This document shows, piece after piece, positions 36,335 to 48,822 of a stretch of DNA of 64,000 nucleotides. A program made the position numbers and the translations under genes. The notes beneath the pieces were generated by a model. It worked only from the letters and a program-made list of their open reading frames with translations. It was not told the origin of the DNA and made no database searches. How positions within the stretch are numbered: the stretch's first letter is position 1; every line of letters begins with the position of its first letter. This DNA is from Ailanthus altissimus (Eukaryota > Streptophyta > Magnoliopsida > Sapindales > Simaroubaceae), in the NCBI GenBank assembly GCA_946807835.1, contig OX327711.1, forward strand, positions 17,209,501 to 17,273,500, in the 5' to 3' direction.

Positions 36335-37941
36335 TGAAATTAAAAACTTCTTTTCGGGTTCTTTTTTTACTGTGGCCTCTTTTTTAAGGAGGGATTTCTT
36401 TACTACTCATAAATATGTTAGATGGAGAAGCAGGTTCATTCGTAATCTTACCACTTTGAGTAGTAATGGCATTGACTTCTTTAAGATTTAGTGAATCAAA
36501 AGTAGAAACTTATACCATGAATCATCCTTTTAGATTGGATTGAGGTTGAGATGGAAACTTACCTCGCTCTTGTATAGTTAAGACACTGGTTAGTTAAGAC
36601 ACTGGTTAGTTTAGTGATTTGACTCTTGATTTCTTTGTTTTCATCTACTACTTGCACAAGAATTATTTTAAAATTTTGATTAGTCTTACTTTGTGCCTCC
36701 ATAAATGCTTGTAATGTATCCTCTAAAGAACTCATGGTTGGTTATACATTATATTGAGGTGCAACATAAGACTTAGCTGCTTGTTGTTCTTGTTTCCAAT
36801 GGTTGTTGGCTTGTTGTAGATTTCCAACTAAAATTTGGGTGGTTTCACCAGCTAGAATTTTAGGTTTCAAAGTAGGGTGAATAAGACTTCTTGTACATCT
36901 CTAGGGCATTACATTATTCCTCGTATATCCTTATCATCTCACTATAAGTAGGGCAATCCTGAGCTAAGTGTTTCGCTCATTCACAGACAAAACAAACATC
37001 ATGTGACTCAACCCTAGCAACCGTATAGATAACCTTTCTATCTTTGATTTTCAAAGCCTTTAATTCCCTAATTGAAACCTCTAACTGAGCTTTAAGGCTA
37101 TCCTCTTCCCTAAGATGAAAAACTCCATTATGTCTTGACCTATTTGTGCTTTCAGTAGCACTAGGTCCAGTTTATAGATGGACTTTTTCGACTAAGTCAT
37201 TAAGGAATTCTATGGCTTCTTCAAGATCTTTTTGAAGGAACTCCCAATTTCACATTATCTCAATAAATTAGCACTCTCTAATTGTAAGTCTCTAATAAAA
37301 ATAGCTAACCAAGTGCCAATTTTCATACCTAAAGTGAGGGCACAAATTTAGTAACTCTTTAAAATTTTTCCAAGCTTGATATAAGGTTCACTGTCTTTTT
37401 GGGAGAAGGAAAAAATTTATTTTTTCAGGCTATTAGTTTTATGTTGTAGGAAGTATTTATTAAAAAATGCTTAGGTCATTTATGCTCAAGTTCCTATAGA
37501 CCTCGGCCTCAAAGAGTATAGCCAACTCTTTACTTTGTCTTTCAAAGAAAAAGAAAAAAATTTAAGTCTAACAGTGTCTATGGCTTCGGGTTGGCTATGG
37601 AAGGTGACAATTACCTCTTTAAATTTCCTAACATGTACATAAGGAGTTTCACTATCTAGACCATGAAAAGTGGGCAGAAATTATATTATTTCTGTTTTAA
37701 AATTCAAATGTGGTGTGTTATGTGAAAATATAATACATGATGGTGTGGTTGTGCGAGTAGGATGCAAGTAATCTTTTAGAATCTTAACAGGATTATCCTC
37801 GTTTTGGCTCATTGTATTAGAATTATAAGATGAACTAGATGGTGAATTATTTTCCCTTATAAATTGTGGTGGTGGTTCTAGTTCTACTTCTCTTACAAAT
37901 TTTCTTCGTTTGTCTTTAAATGGATGCATATATCCTAACAA
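36335..37941 (-). pseudogene. Element B gag
   Basis: The first readable part (37941-37681) contains ILKDYLHPTRTTTPSCIIFS, the start of the Athila-like capsid. The rest is read in pieces with many shifts: ALTLGMKIGTWLAIF near 37290, and a CCHC-like knuckle CFVCExAKHLAQDC near 36960-37000 in which one position is now a stop. Gag would form the particle. It lies upstream of protease, as expected. Confidence 0.75.
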
Positions 37942-37944
37942 ATT

Positions 37945-38560
37945 TTTTTTTTACTCTTTTTTTTATTGAAGGAAATTCTTAAGGAAAAATTAAGAAGTGA
38001 ACAAAAGAAAAAAAATGAGTTAGGTAGTAAAATTAATTATGAAATTGCGATAAAATACAAAAAGTGAAATAAAAAATAACAAAAAATAAAAATGAGTTAA
38101 GTGGTAAGACCAACCATGAAATATAAGAATAAAATACAATAAATGAACAAAAGATAATAAACTATAAAGTATAATAAATAAATAAAAGAAAATAACTGTA
38201 AAATATAATGAATAAATAAAAGAAAATAAACTGTAAAGTATAATAAATAGATAAAAGAAAAAAATAAAGTACAATAAATAAATAAAAGAAAATAACTACA
38301 AAGTACAATAAAAGAAAATAACTGCAAAGTATAATAAATAAATAAATAAAAGAAAATAACTACAAAGTACAATAAAAGAAAATAATTGCAAAGTACAATA
38401 AATAAATAAAAAATAAAATAAAGTATAAAAAATAAATAAAATAAAATAAACTGCAAAGTACAATAAATAAATAAATAAATAAGTAAATAAATAAATAAAA
38501 TAAAGTACAATAAATAAATAAAAAATTAAGTTAGGCGGTAGAACCAACCATTAAAATAAA
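37945..38560. repeat. AT-rich minisatellite in the leader of element B
   Basis: Units made of AATAAATAAATAAAAGAAAATAAC and TGCAAAGTACAATAAA-type strings repeat many times with small variation. The long minus-strand frames over this stretch, rich in F, Y, L and I, simply reflect the repeat and are not genes. It lies between the primer site and gag. Confidence 0.85.
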
Positions 38561-38740
38561 ATAAAATACAACAATTAACTAAAAAAAATAAATTGAGTTA
38601 GGTGTAGAATCAACCATGAACAGAAAATAAATTACAACAAAGGAAATAACTTTAAAAATAAAAATTTTACGAAGTAAAGTAAATGTACAAAGTTGCCGTT
38701 TTAGTATTGATAAACGCAACCTACTTTTGCTTAGTGTGCC

Positions 38741-38758
38741 TCCTCGACAACAGCGCCA
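38741..38758 (-). promoter_or_regulatory. Primer-binding site of element B (Asp-tRNA type)
   Basis: The minus strand reads TGGCGCTGTTGTCGAGGA next to the 5' LTR. It matches the Asp-tRNA 3' end with three changes, as expected for an old Athila-like element. Confidence 0.8.
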
Positions 38759-38763
38759 AATTT

Positions 38764-40286
38764 TATTTACTCTCAAAATATAATGCGGCTATCGTAGTGT
38801 AGATTGAGGTATCGATCCCATGAGAAAGCTTTTGGCAAAATAGGTTAATGAACTAAAAATATTAAAACAGTAACAAATGAGAAAATTAACTAATTGGTTT
38901 ATGTGGATGAAGTAGAATTGTATATAAATTAAAGGAGAAGTATTATGATGATGTAAGCAAGGCTTCGAGAATTACAATTATGCTTTGTAAATATATTCTA
39001 TACTTTACTTCAATGTTTATAACTCAATTGAAAGTTTCACATCTCAAACAATCAATCGGAAGATATGTAAAATATTGCACATTTGATAATATATGTATTT
39101 GATATGACTAAACTCTTTGTAAATATTAACACAAACTATATTCATTTATACAAGTTATCTAAGATCGACAATATATCATTTTGAAAATATTGTAGTAAAA
39201 GATCAACTTGAATATAGAACAATTATTGTCTTTACATGTTATCTAAGATTGACAATATATCGATTGACAATATTGCAGTAAAAGATTAACATGTAAAATA
39301 ATTAACCAATAACAATTATAATTCAACAAGAATCACATAAAGAAAGCATGACTAAACATATATGAACATGAAAATTATAATCTCTAGATTATAGAAAAAT
39401 AATAGTTAAGAATTTAGAGACAAGCAAACTCATAAACATTTATAACTTTTGACAAAGAATTAAAGTATAAAAGTAAATTTATAACACATAAAAGTTCATC
39501 TCTAATTTTGCCAAGAACTCTAGCCTAGCTTACAATGAATGGTAAAGGGAAATTATATAAGAGATTTTTAAAGCATTGAAAATGTCCTAAGAGTGTCTTC
39601 ATATAGGCAATGAATGAAAACATGTTTAGTGTGGCTTCAATCTTCAATAATTTATGTAAACCACTCGTTTACCTAATTGCAGCACCTTTTTGATAATAGA
39701 AATGATCGATGTAGCCTTTTTAGCCACATAAAAGTTGTAGTATTTTGTCTTTTGGTTCTATATCCACCAGGTTCATGCAATTTGGATGAGTATCCAATGA
39801 GATATGAGCAAAACACCAAAGATATGTTAGATTTTAGCCAACAACCCTTTTACCAATTTACAATAACATTTGGTCCATGATAACGGATGATTTGGACTTT
39901 ACCATCAATATGAGAGTTGTTGCTAATTAAGTCAATATTTCATAGCTTCAAGAATTATATCGATTAGGTACGTATTTTGTGAAATACGGTCCAAATACTT
40001 GAGGTGGGTCAAGCTAAATTGAAGTTGTAACCCAATTTTATTATATCCCAATTTTTGGCTCATAACATATTGGATTTGACTTTCCAAATGTTCTTCAAAT
40101 TTGTGTAAGATTGCATCATGTTACTCTAGGTTCAAGAATTTATTCATTTTGATTTCTACATTGAGAGTTATATTCATTTTACCTAAACTTGTGAAAATAA
40201 CATTCATTAATCACAATTTAAAGACAATACTTTATTTCAAGTCTAAAAATATAAAAATAGTAAAATTAATGACATTAAATGGTGAC
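38764..40286 (-). repeat. 5' LTR of element B (outer end incomplete)
   Basis: Homologous to 17119-18672 over about 1.5 kb. The inner end reads GAGTAAATA (minus). The outer 50 bp or so present in the other copy cannot be found; similarity stops near 40286, where gypsy A coding begins. Confidence 0.88.
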
Positions 40287-41400
40287 ATTAAATACTTTAC
40301 TTATTTAACCAAATGTCCAAAGAGGTTAGACTTATGAAGAATCTATCTCAAAGTTTGGTCAATAAGAATAATTATTGTATAAGCTTAAAAATTTAGTCAT
40401 AACTTTCATCCTATCATAACTAGTGCTAATGCAAGTTTTCAGGGTTTATAAAGGTTTTTTTGCTAGCAAAGTAGGCTGGTCTTTGAATACTTTCCTCTTT
40501 TTTGACTAGTGTTGCAATTATTGCTCAAGCTGAAACTCTTAAGTATACAATCATTAGGTTCTCAATATTTAGTACTACGAGGTAGAGGGGTTAAGCCAAA
40601 TACTCTTTTGGAAGGCGTTTTCACATTATGGGATCCATCTTTTTTTTTTCTTTTCCTCTTGATGTCTATAAAGCCTAAGTATTTTTCTGATTTGACCTCA
40701 AAGGTGCATTTTTTGGGGTTTAGCTTTATGTAGTGATCTCCTAAGATTTTGAAGGTCTTTCTCAAGTCGTATACATGATTTTTAAGCCGTATTGATTTTA
40801 CGATAATATCGTCAACATGACTACTATGCCTTTTCTAATCAATGGTTTGAAAACTTGTTTATGAGCCTCTAGTAGGTTGCGCTAATATTTTTGAGTCAAA
40901 ATGGCATAAGCTTATAACAATAAGTTCCTTGATGAGTGATAAATGATATTTTTCTTGATCAGGTGAGAATATCTTGATTTGGTTATATCTAGAGAAAGTA
41001 TCTATAAAACTGAAGAGGGCATGCCCGATTGTGGAATCTATTAATTAGTCTATCTTTAAGAGTGAAAAACTATTCGTAGGGTAAGCTTTGTTCAATCTGT
41101 GAAGTCCATATACATCCTCTATTTTTTTTTTTTGGCTTTTTTCAACCATTACGACATTAGCTAGCCATTTGAGATAGTGGACTACTTCTCGGATGAACCT
41201 TGCTGCTTAAAGTTTCTTTACTTTTAACAGTGACAGCTTCGTTCCTTTCTTGATTAAAAAGTCTTATTTTTTGTTTGACCGACTTAAATGATAAATTGGT
41301 AGCCAGTCTCTGTGATATAACAGTAGGGTCTATTTTTATCATGTCTTTGTGTGACTAGGCAAATATGTCCGACAACTCCCTAAATAGTGAACTTAATTCT
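40287..41400 (-). pseudogene. Gypsy A reverse transcriptase and start of RNase H
   Basis: The minus strand shows, from high to low coordinate, an RT N-terminus with MASLMSWLKKAKK-like and YMDFTD blocks near 41100-41170, an HVDDIIVKS box near 40810 (usual YVDD), IKLNPKKCTFEVKSEKYLGF at 40730-40670, and the RNase H-side segment KLALALVMIG and IIILIDQTLR near 40380-40440. It breaks off in the KW(S/A)xEL region at the edge of element B. Many stops. The retained order is that of a Tat-like gypsy pol. Confidence 0.82.
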
Positions 41401-43950
41401 TCTTTTAACTTTGTACCTAGCTGTGAGCCTATTTCACTATCTTTTTGAGTGATTTTTGTTGGATAGGTTTTGAGAGTAAGTCTCCTACTAGCTTCGGGGA
41501 TTTTAATTCATTTTCATCTCTTGGATCTACTATAGAAATGAAAAATTCCTTTATGGTCTTTGTATAAGACTTCTCTCTCAGAAACATAGGTAAACTTATG
41601 ACTCCTAATGGCATGACACAATTATCACCGAATCTGTACATAGGTGTTTGTGTTCATTTAATCTTTAAATATTTAATATCGATCTTATTCAGTGTATATT
41701 ATGTCCATTAAGCTCCTTATATCTACGAGCACTTAATTGACCTCAATTTAACTATTCCTATGGTCACAACTAGTGCATCATCATAGGGATAAACTGATGC
41801 CTCATGTGTCTTCCTCTATAAACATGATAGAGACTGATTGAACTCATATTGTTTTTTAGTTTTTGGAGTAAAGCATATTACTTGATATCCCACTAGTAAG
41901 TACCACGAATAAATCTTTCTTTATCTATTTGAATCTCCCATAATATAGGCTTCTTTGAGATGATCATGGTTGTTTCTTATGGTGGAAAGTTCATGGGTTC
42001 TAGGTTCTTTTTGGATTAAGACTTCTTTGGTCCTATATTGGCCCAAAATGGCTTCAAGTACCTATTCTTCAAAAGTTGATCCATTTTGAATCTTAAAGGT
42101 GTGCATCTGTCGGTGGTGTGACTATGTTCTTATTAGTACTTGCATCTTTTATCTTTATTTCTTTGTTCAGTGGTATTGTGAGGGGCCTTGGTTCATCAAG
42201 TAGACCTTTCTCTTTTATAGCTTCGAATATTATTGCTAATAAGACTATCATCGAAATGTATCTCTCTTATTCTACCTTTACCACTATAAGACAGGATCTC
42301 TTTATTTGATTTTCTTTATGTCTTTCTTGAGGGAGGTCCCTTCAAGGATACTTCATTAATCTTGATGGTGTTCTATCTCTTGTTCCAGTGACATCCTCCT
42401 TTCGGGGGACCTTTTAGACTCGTGTCCTTGCGTATTTCCTTATACATATACTTCAACTATTTTTTGCTATCTTTTTTTCTCCAATGTTTATATATCGAGG
42501 AGCTTGTCGTATACAAGCACATAGGTAGCAAATGAGTTTTCAGATAGGTAATACTATAATTGGCTTAGCTTTAATCATGCCTTAAGAGCTTCTAATACAA
42601 TTGGCAGATCAAATGCCCTAAATTGAATTACCTCATAGTAAAACCATCATATGAAGCTCTTTAAACTTTTGGCTTGACTTTATTTGAGTCTTTGTAGCTA
42701 TTGAGATCTTTAGCCTTTTTACAGGCTCATTAAATGTGCTAAACTTTTTAGTTAGCTTGTTAAATGGAAAACTCATCTCTTAAGCTTCAATACTAGAGGA
42801 TAGCTTGTTCATCTATAGTAGTTACCTAAGCCTAATGATTAATAATAGATCAGTTACTTAATCAATATATTGATGTTGGTCTAATGTGCCCTTATAAATT
42901 ATGAGACTTAGCAGCTTAAATCACACTATAGTTCTATGAGTCTAAGCTCATTAATAAGAGTGGGCTTCTCTTATACTCAGTTGTTTTTGGGGAGGAAGCT
43001 CCTGTCTTTCTCCGTTTTCATGAAGCTGGTGCAATTGCTTCTTTAGACTTTGAACTTTTTCTTTCAATAAGTCTCTATACTTGGGTGCTAAGCTATGCTA
43101 CTCACTATGTTTGTAATCCTTATTCTTGTTCAAAAATTTTCTTGTGTCCTTTTTAATTTTGCTATTTTCTCTTCTATTGATCAATATTTCATTGACGTCT
43201 TCTTTAATTCTACTATCATCTCTATGTTTGCTTAAAATTTCTTTAGTGTCTCCATTGATCTTATTATTTTCTCTTCATTTATTTAAAATTTCTCTAGTAT
43301 CTTTTGATTTTTATTCTCTTTCGAGCCTATCTAGTATTTTTCGAGCATTATTTTTGACTAGATTGTTCCTTCATTGGGTACATCTCACAAGAGTGTGATC
43401 ACTTTCTCTTTGGAATAACCTTCTACTTGGTGGATGAGTCTATTCTCTAAAGGACTCTATTAAAACTCTCTTTCCTTTTTGTTCCTAGGTAAGGTAGGAA
43501 GGATTTCTACTTTCCTTTGCTATCAAAAGGATACTCCTTGGATTTATAAAGTTGTGTTGTGATATAAGGATCTATCAAGTTCTTTAATTCATCCTCATAT
43601 TGTCATGACTTTCTTGGTTTTTCTTCCTACGCCTTTCACCAAGTTGGTAATGCTTTGTATTGATATAGAGTGTTGTTATTTTGCACTTCTAGGATCTATT
43701 TGGATTTTGTGATCCAAGATTCCCGTAAGCTTACAGAGTTTGCACAATGTTTTGAGTGGCCATAAAGCAAGTAGTAATAATCTTTTTAAGCATTCGTTCT
43801 TTATTTTTTTTTCTTATTTAATAGCTTTTTATTTTTTGCCATAGAGATATCAAACTATTGACCTAAAATATTTGTTATCTCTTGAATCAATGAGTCAAAT
43901 TTATTTCTCCTAAAAAACTTAGCTAAGTCTTGGGAGAAACCATGAACTTG
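41401..43950 (-). pseudogene. Gypsy A gag and protease region
   Basis: A retropepsin remnant is visible at about 41730-41430: VLVDIRS (usual VDxGSS) and, 30 residues on, FGDNCVMPLGVISLPMFLRE. Upstream lie a linker with the EHSHTTDRC-type knuckle near 42090 and gag-like sequence to about 43450. The stretch near 43100-43400 encodes three or four charged repeats of the type KDTRKFLNK and DVNEILINRRE, a likely coiled coil at the gag N-terminus. Frames are badly broken, so boundaries are approximate. Confidence 0.6.
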
Positions 43951-44892
43951 ACTAGACTGATCTACCCTAAGGGTGTTGGGCTTGATGAGAATTTTGTAAT
44001 TAAATAAAAAAGTGAAGTTGTTCCAGAGGTTTTATTGGTGAAGATACTTTGATGCTTAAGTTAGCAAGGGCTTAAAAGAAAGGAGATAATAAGCTAAGGC
44101 TCAAAAGAAAGGAGAGGGGCTTCAATAGCCTTATGAATATAGTGATGTCTTATCAACTGTAAATGTTTAGAATAATGTTTATTTATCTCCTGTTTTCTTT
44201 TCTTGTTAACTTAGCAAATTTTAACCTTATATATAGGGTTATGAAGTAGGTTCAACATGTTATGTTAGAATCTTAATTTAGTTGGAAGTCTTTAAGACTT
44301 TTCCTTCTTAGATTCTTATATTAGGGTTCTATTTAAATAGGGTTAGATCTTTCATGCTTGTGTAAAACTTGTAAGGGGATTATAGAAGCTGTGTTTATAG
44401 AAGTGTATCTTATTTATGATTTTGGTGGTTAAGTCTTTTTGAAAATGTCTAAGTACCATGAGGGTGGTAGGTCAGATCGAAAAGTGTGCCCATGACTCAG
44501 GATAGTGTTGATGAATAGAGAACTATGAGCCAGCTCGACAACATCCACGTACCTTTATATCTATTTGGTCTAGTCTATGGGTTTAACCTTGTGGACTATA
44601 ACAAACGAGCTCGGGAAGCGTAATCATTGGACCTTATAGGCTAAAATAGGAGGAATAAACATTTTTTTAATAAAAAAGTCCCTTCCTTTCCTCTTTTATT
44701 CAAACTTAATTTCCCCTCATCAAAGCCAACAACTATAAATCATCACTATTTTCTTCCTTTAACCCTTTCTACAATTTTTTTTTCAATTAGGGGGGAAATG
44801 ACAAATTAGCTAATTTTAGTAGCACGTGATAACAATTATTATAATTTATGAGAAAAAAGGTAATTAACTATTTTTAAGGTGGATGGACAATA
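43951..44892. other. No gene seen; possible 5' leader or LTR of gypsy A
   Basis: AT-rich sequence with no coding similarity. Its position upstream of the A gag makes it a candidate for A's leader or LTR remains, but no second LTR copy is visible. Confidence 0.35.
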
Positions 44893-44897
44893 GTTTA

Positions 44898-45206
44898 TGT
44901 GAGGATACGCACCCAGTTATCCTGATAAGCCGGGACATACCGGTCCCAGTAGGCCATCACTGGTCCAGGCCTCCCAAGTGGCCTCCATTCACTCAAAGCA
45001 TACCCCCAATGAATCGAACCCGGCCAGCTCAGGTGGTACAAGGGCGGATTCGTTAGGCATCTTGAGGTGGTATAACCCACCCGGGTTCGATTCATTGGGG
45101 GTATGCTTTGAGTGAATGGAGGCCACTTGGGAGGCCTGGACCAGTGATGGCCCACTGGGACCGGTATGTCCCGGCTTATCAGGATAACTGGGTGCGTATC
45201 CTCACA
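44898..45206. mobile_element. Fold-back element with 126-bp inverted arms and a tRNA-like centre
   Basis: Arms 44898-45023 and 45081-45206 are reverse complements with one visible mismatch. The ends read TGTGAGGATACG and CGTATCCTCACA, flanked by the duplication GTTTA (44893-44897 and 45207-45211). The centre holds a Pol III A-box-like string CCAGCTCAGGTGG (45024-45036) and B-box GGGTTCGATTC (45083-45093); the left arm has an inverted B-box at 45011-45021. It is much more GC-rich than its surroundings. It could be a MITE, a head-to-head pair of tRNA-derived SINE pieces, or a TRIM-like element. The open frames across it are artefacts of the palindrome. Confidence 0.88.
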
Positions 45207-45211
45207 GTTTA

Positions 45212-45399
45212 CTACTCGATTGGAGTTCTAATAAATAGTGGCTTAATAGGACCTAACTCGTGCCCTCTTCAAAATCTGAGGCGGATCTTGTGAAAATGTG
45301 GATTATCAAGTTTTATAATCATTGTATTAACATAATAATGTTACATGCCTTAATAAAAATTTACATATGTGTAAATGAAATTACATAACATGACAACTA
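45212..45399. other. Non-coding, unassigned
   Basis: AT-rich spacer between the fold-back element and the copia G fragment; nothing recognised. Confidence 0.5.
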
Positions 45400-45924
45400 T
45401 ACACCTATGCGTGTCCTAGCCCAACATAAAAATGTAAAGATATCATATTGCATGAATTCCTGTGAAAATTTAAAAAAATTTAAAAAAAAAATAGGACAAG
45501 GGTGAGCTTGTGGCTCAATGAGTGAACAATAAAACTGTAATTGAATAAAAATGAAAAGTGTACTTAAATTATAAACTATCTTAAATACTTTATTAAGGAA
45601 AGCATTATTCACATTCACTTGTCTTGGCTCCCACCTATTTATAATGGCTAGACTTATAATCACTCTTAATGTTCTTGCTTTCACTATTGGACTAAATTTT
45701 TTGGGAAGTTTATTCTTGGTGTCTGATGATACCCTTTAGTAACCAACCTTGCTTTGTACCTAGCCACATTCTCATTTGAATTCTTTTTTTATCTTACAAA
45801 CCCATTTATTACCAACACCTTATAACTTGGTTCAAATGGTACCAACTTCTATGTTTTATTTCTTATCAAGGCTTGGTAGTCATCATCATTACTGAATTTC
45901 CATTGTTGCACTTTTAGTGCTTCT
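45400..45924 (-). pseudogene. Copia G, reverse transcriptase N-terminus (fragment 1)
   Basis: The minus strand reads VLEALKVQQWKFS, then ARYKARLVTKGYHQTPRINF, FSPIVKARTLRVIISLAI and EPRQVNVNNAFLN. This is a copia RT up to the DVxNAFLxG motif; it then loses similarity, so the RT active site is gone. It is continuous with 55479 upward once element E and one AAAAC are removed (VTV-LEAL). Stops are present. Confidence 0.88.
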
Positions 45925-45929
45925 AAAAC

Positions 45930-48784
45930 TGTCACGCCCCAGACCCAAAAGATCCGACACACGACATCACTTACATTCATTCACTGCATGTGCACTCATA
46001 AATAATATTACACAAAATTTTCAACTTTCATTCAACACAGAAATCCTTAGCAAGTTGCTAGTAAGTTCAACACTAAAATCAACCATAACCTAACATATAA
46101 ATATAAACTTCTCTTGACAATATTTAAACTTTCATTTCAATTTCTTTCAGAATTATAGCAATTGAATTATGACTGAGACAATTATTAAACCGGAGATACG
46201 CAGAGCTTTCTCAGAGATTAACACTCTACTACGTCACCAGTAGCAACTTTGTTACCGGGAGCCCAGAATATATCCATTGCAAATTCTTACTTAAAATCAT
46301 CCAATAACCACACTTTATAAAACTTAAACCAAATCCAATCCACACACAATGAAATAATACATAAGTATTTATTCAATATGGACAAACCAAATATCCTATC
46401 CCACGTGTCCCCAAATGAAACACACAACAACCTAGCAACTTAGGGAACCCAAGGAACAGCAGAAGCCTTGCCAAATCCGCTAAGCACACATGTACCTTAT
46501 TTACCTGAAATCACCATAAACTATAATGAGTATAAAACTCAGTAAGCATACTAATTTTTCATATATCAAATACAAATACATATATGTACACAATGCATAT
46601 GTATGATATGCTGTGATCAATCAAAATCATAATCTTATCAAATCACATATCATGTAAGCGCTTACACATTCTTTCAAAACACATAATAGGAATACCATCA
46701 CTCAACTACTACTTAGTAGGACTTACATATCACATATCACATAATGAGCCAAATGTCACTCGTAGGTGACATACCGTATGAGAGGAATAGTACAAGTGAG
46801 GTCTTTAAATCACACATATATAACGCTTATGCCCGAAGGTAAAAGCCAAACCCTCACCCTGATCATCGGTGAGTCCTCTCACGTGTACCAATACGCCACC
46901 ACACGAATGTGATGACTCACACTTCCTTTAGGTAACAATAGGATCCTCCCTACATACGGAACATATAACATATACCAATCCCGAAGGAAAGGCCACACAT
47001 AAAGGCTCCACAAATCACATAAAATGCCTACTAAGTTAACAGTGAGTTCAAGTACCCTCAAATCACAAAATATTTCTCATGGACATATTACACTTCAAAA
47101 GCTTTCTTTGTTAAACGCATCTTATTTTGGAAAGCTCACTTTCAAAAACACATGTATGTCCATGCTCAATGTCAATGCTCACATTCATAAACATATATTC
47201 ACATTTCATATCAAAATATACTTTGACATATCATAAACATATTCTTAACCCTATTTATAAAATCATACAAAACAATAATTATGTTTATTGTGATTCCAGT
47301 AGTAAGTCTAGTATACTTACCTCTTAACACTTTCAGCTACAAGGCTTAAATCTCCTTAACCTATCAATGGAGATTAATCCTTTCATAAGCCTCACAATTC
47401 ACACAAAATACTTTAAATAGCTTACAAAATTATACACAATGCATTTATCACATCAAATTGGTCTAAATATTTGGTTTCTCAAAACCTGTCATTCTGACCA
47501 CTTACACTTAACAAAAATTTCTAATACATCAAATGATGTCCAATTACTCCGAAATCAGAATATATCATTCTTGACTCATATATACTTCTTATATATGAAT
47601 ATTATATCAAAATTCCTACACAATCCATTCCATACACACCATCGAATCCAAACTACAAACCTGACAGGATCAAGATACTTACTGAACAGTATTCAATCTC
47701 CCAATTTTATAAAATCATATACTAACTCAAAAATTATAAAACTACCACGTAATTACTCTTGACACATATCTCAGTCCATGATAAATATTTGGCTTCCAAA
47801 TAACGGCCAAAAGTACTTTAAAACTATTTTATTTCATAACTTTAAAAATCTGTTAATCAAATACTACAATGAGCTGATACACTTTAGAAATTCATAACAC
47901 TTCAACCACATTGATCCAAATTCTCAATTCCGAGTATATCATATTAGACATATAAAAGTATCATATTCCATAAATTCATAATTTTTAAAGATCATTCAGC
48001 AGGTCAAAAATTATTTTCCACTGTATTATACTGTTTACACAGGAAATTTCCAGAATTCCAGGGTCATTTTGGTAAATTCACTACAAATTCAATTTCTGAG
48101 ATTTTCAGTCGATTCAAAGTCTCAGATGATCCTAAACATGTCTAATTTCATATACTAAAAATTCAAAACCAGAATCGAATCACAACAATTTATAAAATTC
48201 CTAGATCAAGAGGTTATCCAGCAGAAATTCCATAATTCATCATGATTTATCAAACTATCTTATAGATCATCATCAATTCTCACAACATCAAACGAAATAC
48301 ACATCAAATCCTTAATTATACATATTTCCAGAAATCAAAACTTAAAGAAATTAACTTAATTAACACCAATAAATTGATAATTAGTTGTGATATACCTCTA
48401 AAGATCCAAAATTCTCATTTTCTTCTTCTTTTTCTTCTTCTTCTTCTCTTTCTCTCTCCTTTATTTCTCTCTTCTCTCTCTAAAAATGGGTAGCTCGACC
48501 AAAATGAGAGAATTAGGGTTTTTAAAAGTGTATTTTTATACTAAGTGGTTAATTTTTGGTATTTACGAATTCACCCCCAAAACTTTCAAAGTATAACAAT
48601 TTGGTCCCTAAAATAATTTCAAAGTCTTGCAAATAAACCCAATACTAATAGTATATCCTTAACCTATAAAAAACACTACTAATAACAATATATAAATCAA
48701 GGATCACCCACATACAAATAAAATACGTATATTTATATATATAAATATACATATTCTTACCGGTTATGGATACTGGTTACTATA
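45930..48784 (-). repeat. 3' LTR of element E
   Basis: Begins (minus) TATAGTAACCAG, with the usual TG start changed to TA, and ends GGGCGTGACA. It is nearly identical to 52624-55473 and a diverged relative of 23519-26172. A sense TATA-like string TATAAAAATACAC lies at 48529-48541. Frames inside have no domain and recur in both LTRs. Confidence 0.95.
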
Positions 48785-48800
48785 ATTCTCCCCTCTTTAT
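48785..48800 (-). promoter_or_regulatory. Polypurine tract of element E
   Basis: Minus strand ATAAAGAGGGGAGAAT directly before the 3' LTR. The adjoining GAATTTCGAGGACGAAATTC (48803-48822) is a relic of a gypsy pol terminus. Confidence 0.85.
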
Positions 48801-48822
48801 AAGAATTTCGTCCTCGAAATTC

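Larger units (their letters stand above)
17119..40286 (-). mobile_element. Athila-like gypsy retrotransposon B, hosting three nested insertions and a LOG copy
   Basis: B runs from its 5' LTR at high coordinates to its 3' LTR at low coordinates. Its order on the minus strand is LTR, Asp-tRNA primer site, AT-rich leader, gag, protease, RT, integrase, extra 3' region, polypurine tract, LTR. Insertions inside it are C (27638-35379), a solo LTR (26629-27497) and a solo LTR (23519-26172). Net own length is about 11.9 kb. It split gypsy A; the high-coordinate boundary seems to carry a small deletion, because the outer 50 bp or so of the LTR and part of A's RNase H are missing, and no target duplication is visible. 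All frames are broken. Confidence 0.85.

Noticed and set aside
38020..38547. Overlapping minus-strand frames of 83-137 codons rich in F, Y, L and I that look like membrane proteins
   Set aside because: They follow the AATAAA minisatellite exactly and appear in more than one frame; the composition comes from the repeat.
45024..45093. Possible tRNA gene in the fold-back element
   Set aside because: A- and B-box-like strings are present but no acceptor stem, anticodon arm or full cloverleaf can be drawn.
44895..45293. Two matching frames on opposite strands containing RPLGRPGPVMA
   Set aside because: They are mirror images from the 126-bp inverted arms.
46879..47762. Frames of 60-107 codons duplicated at 53573-54456
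   Set aside because: They lie inside the E LTRs, have no domain, and repeat only because the LTR repeats.
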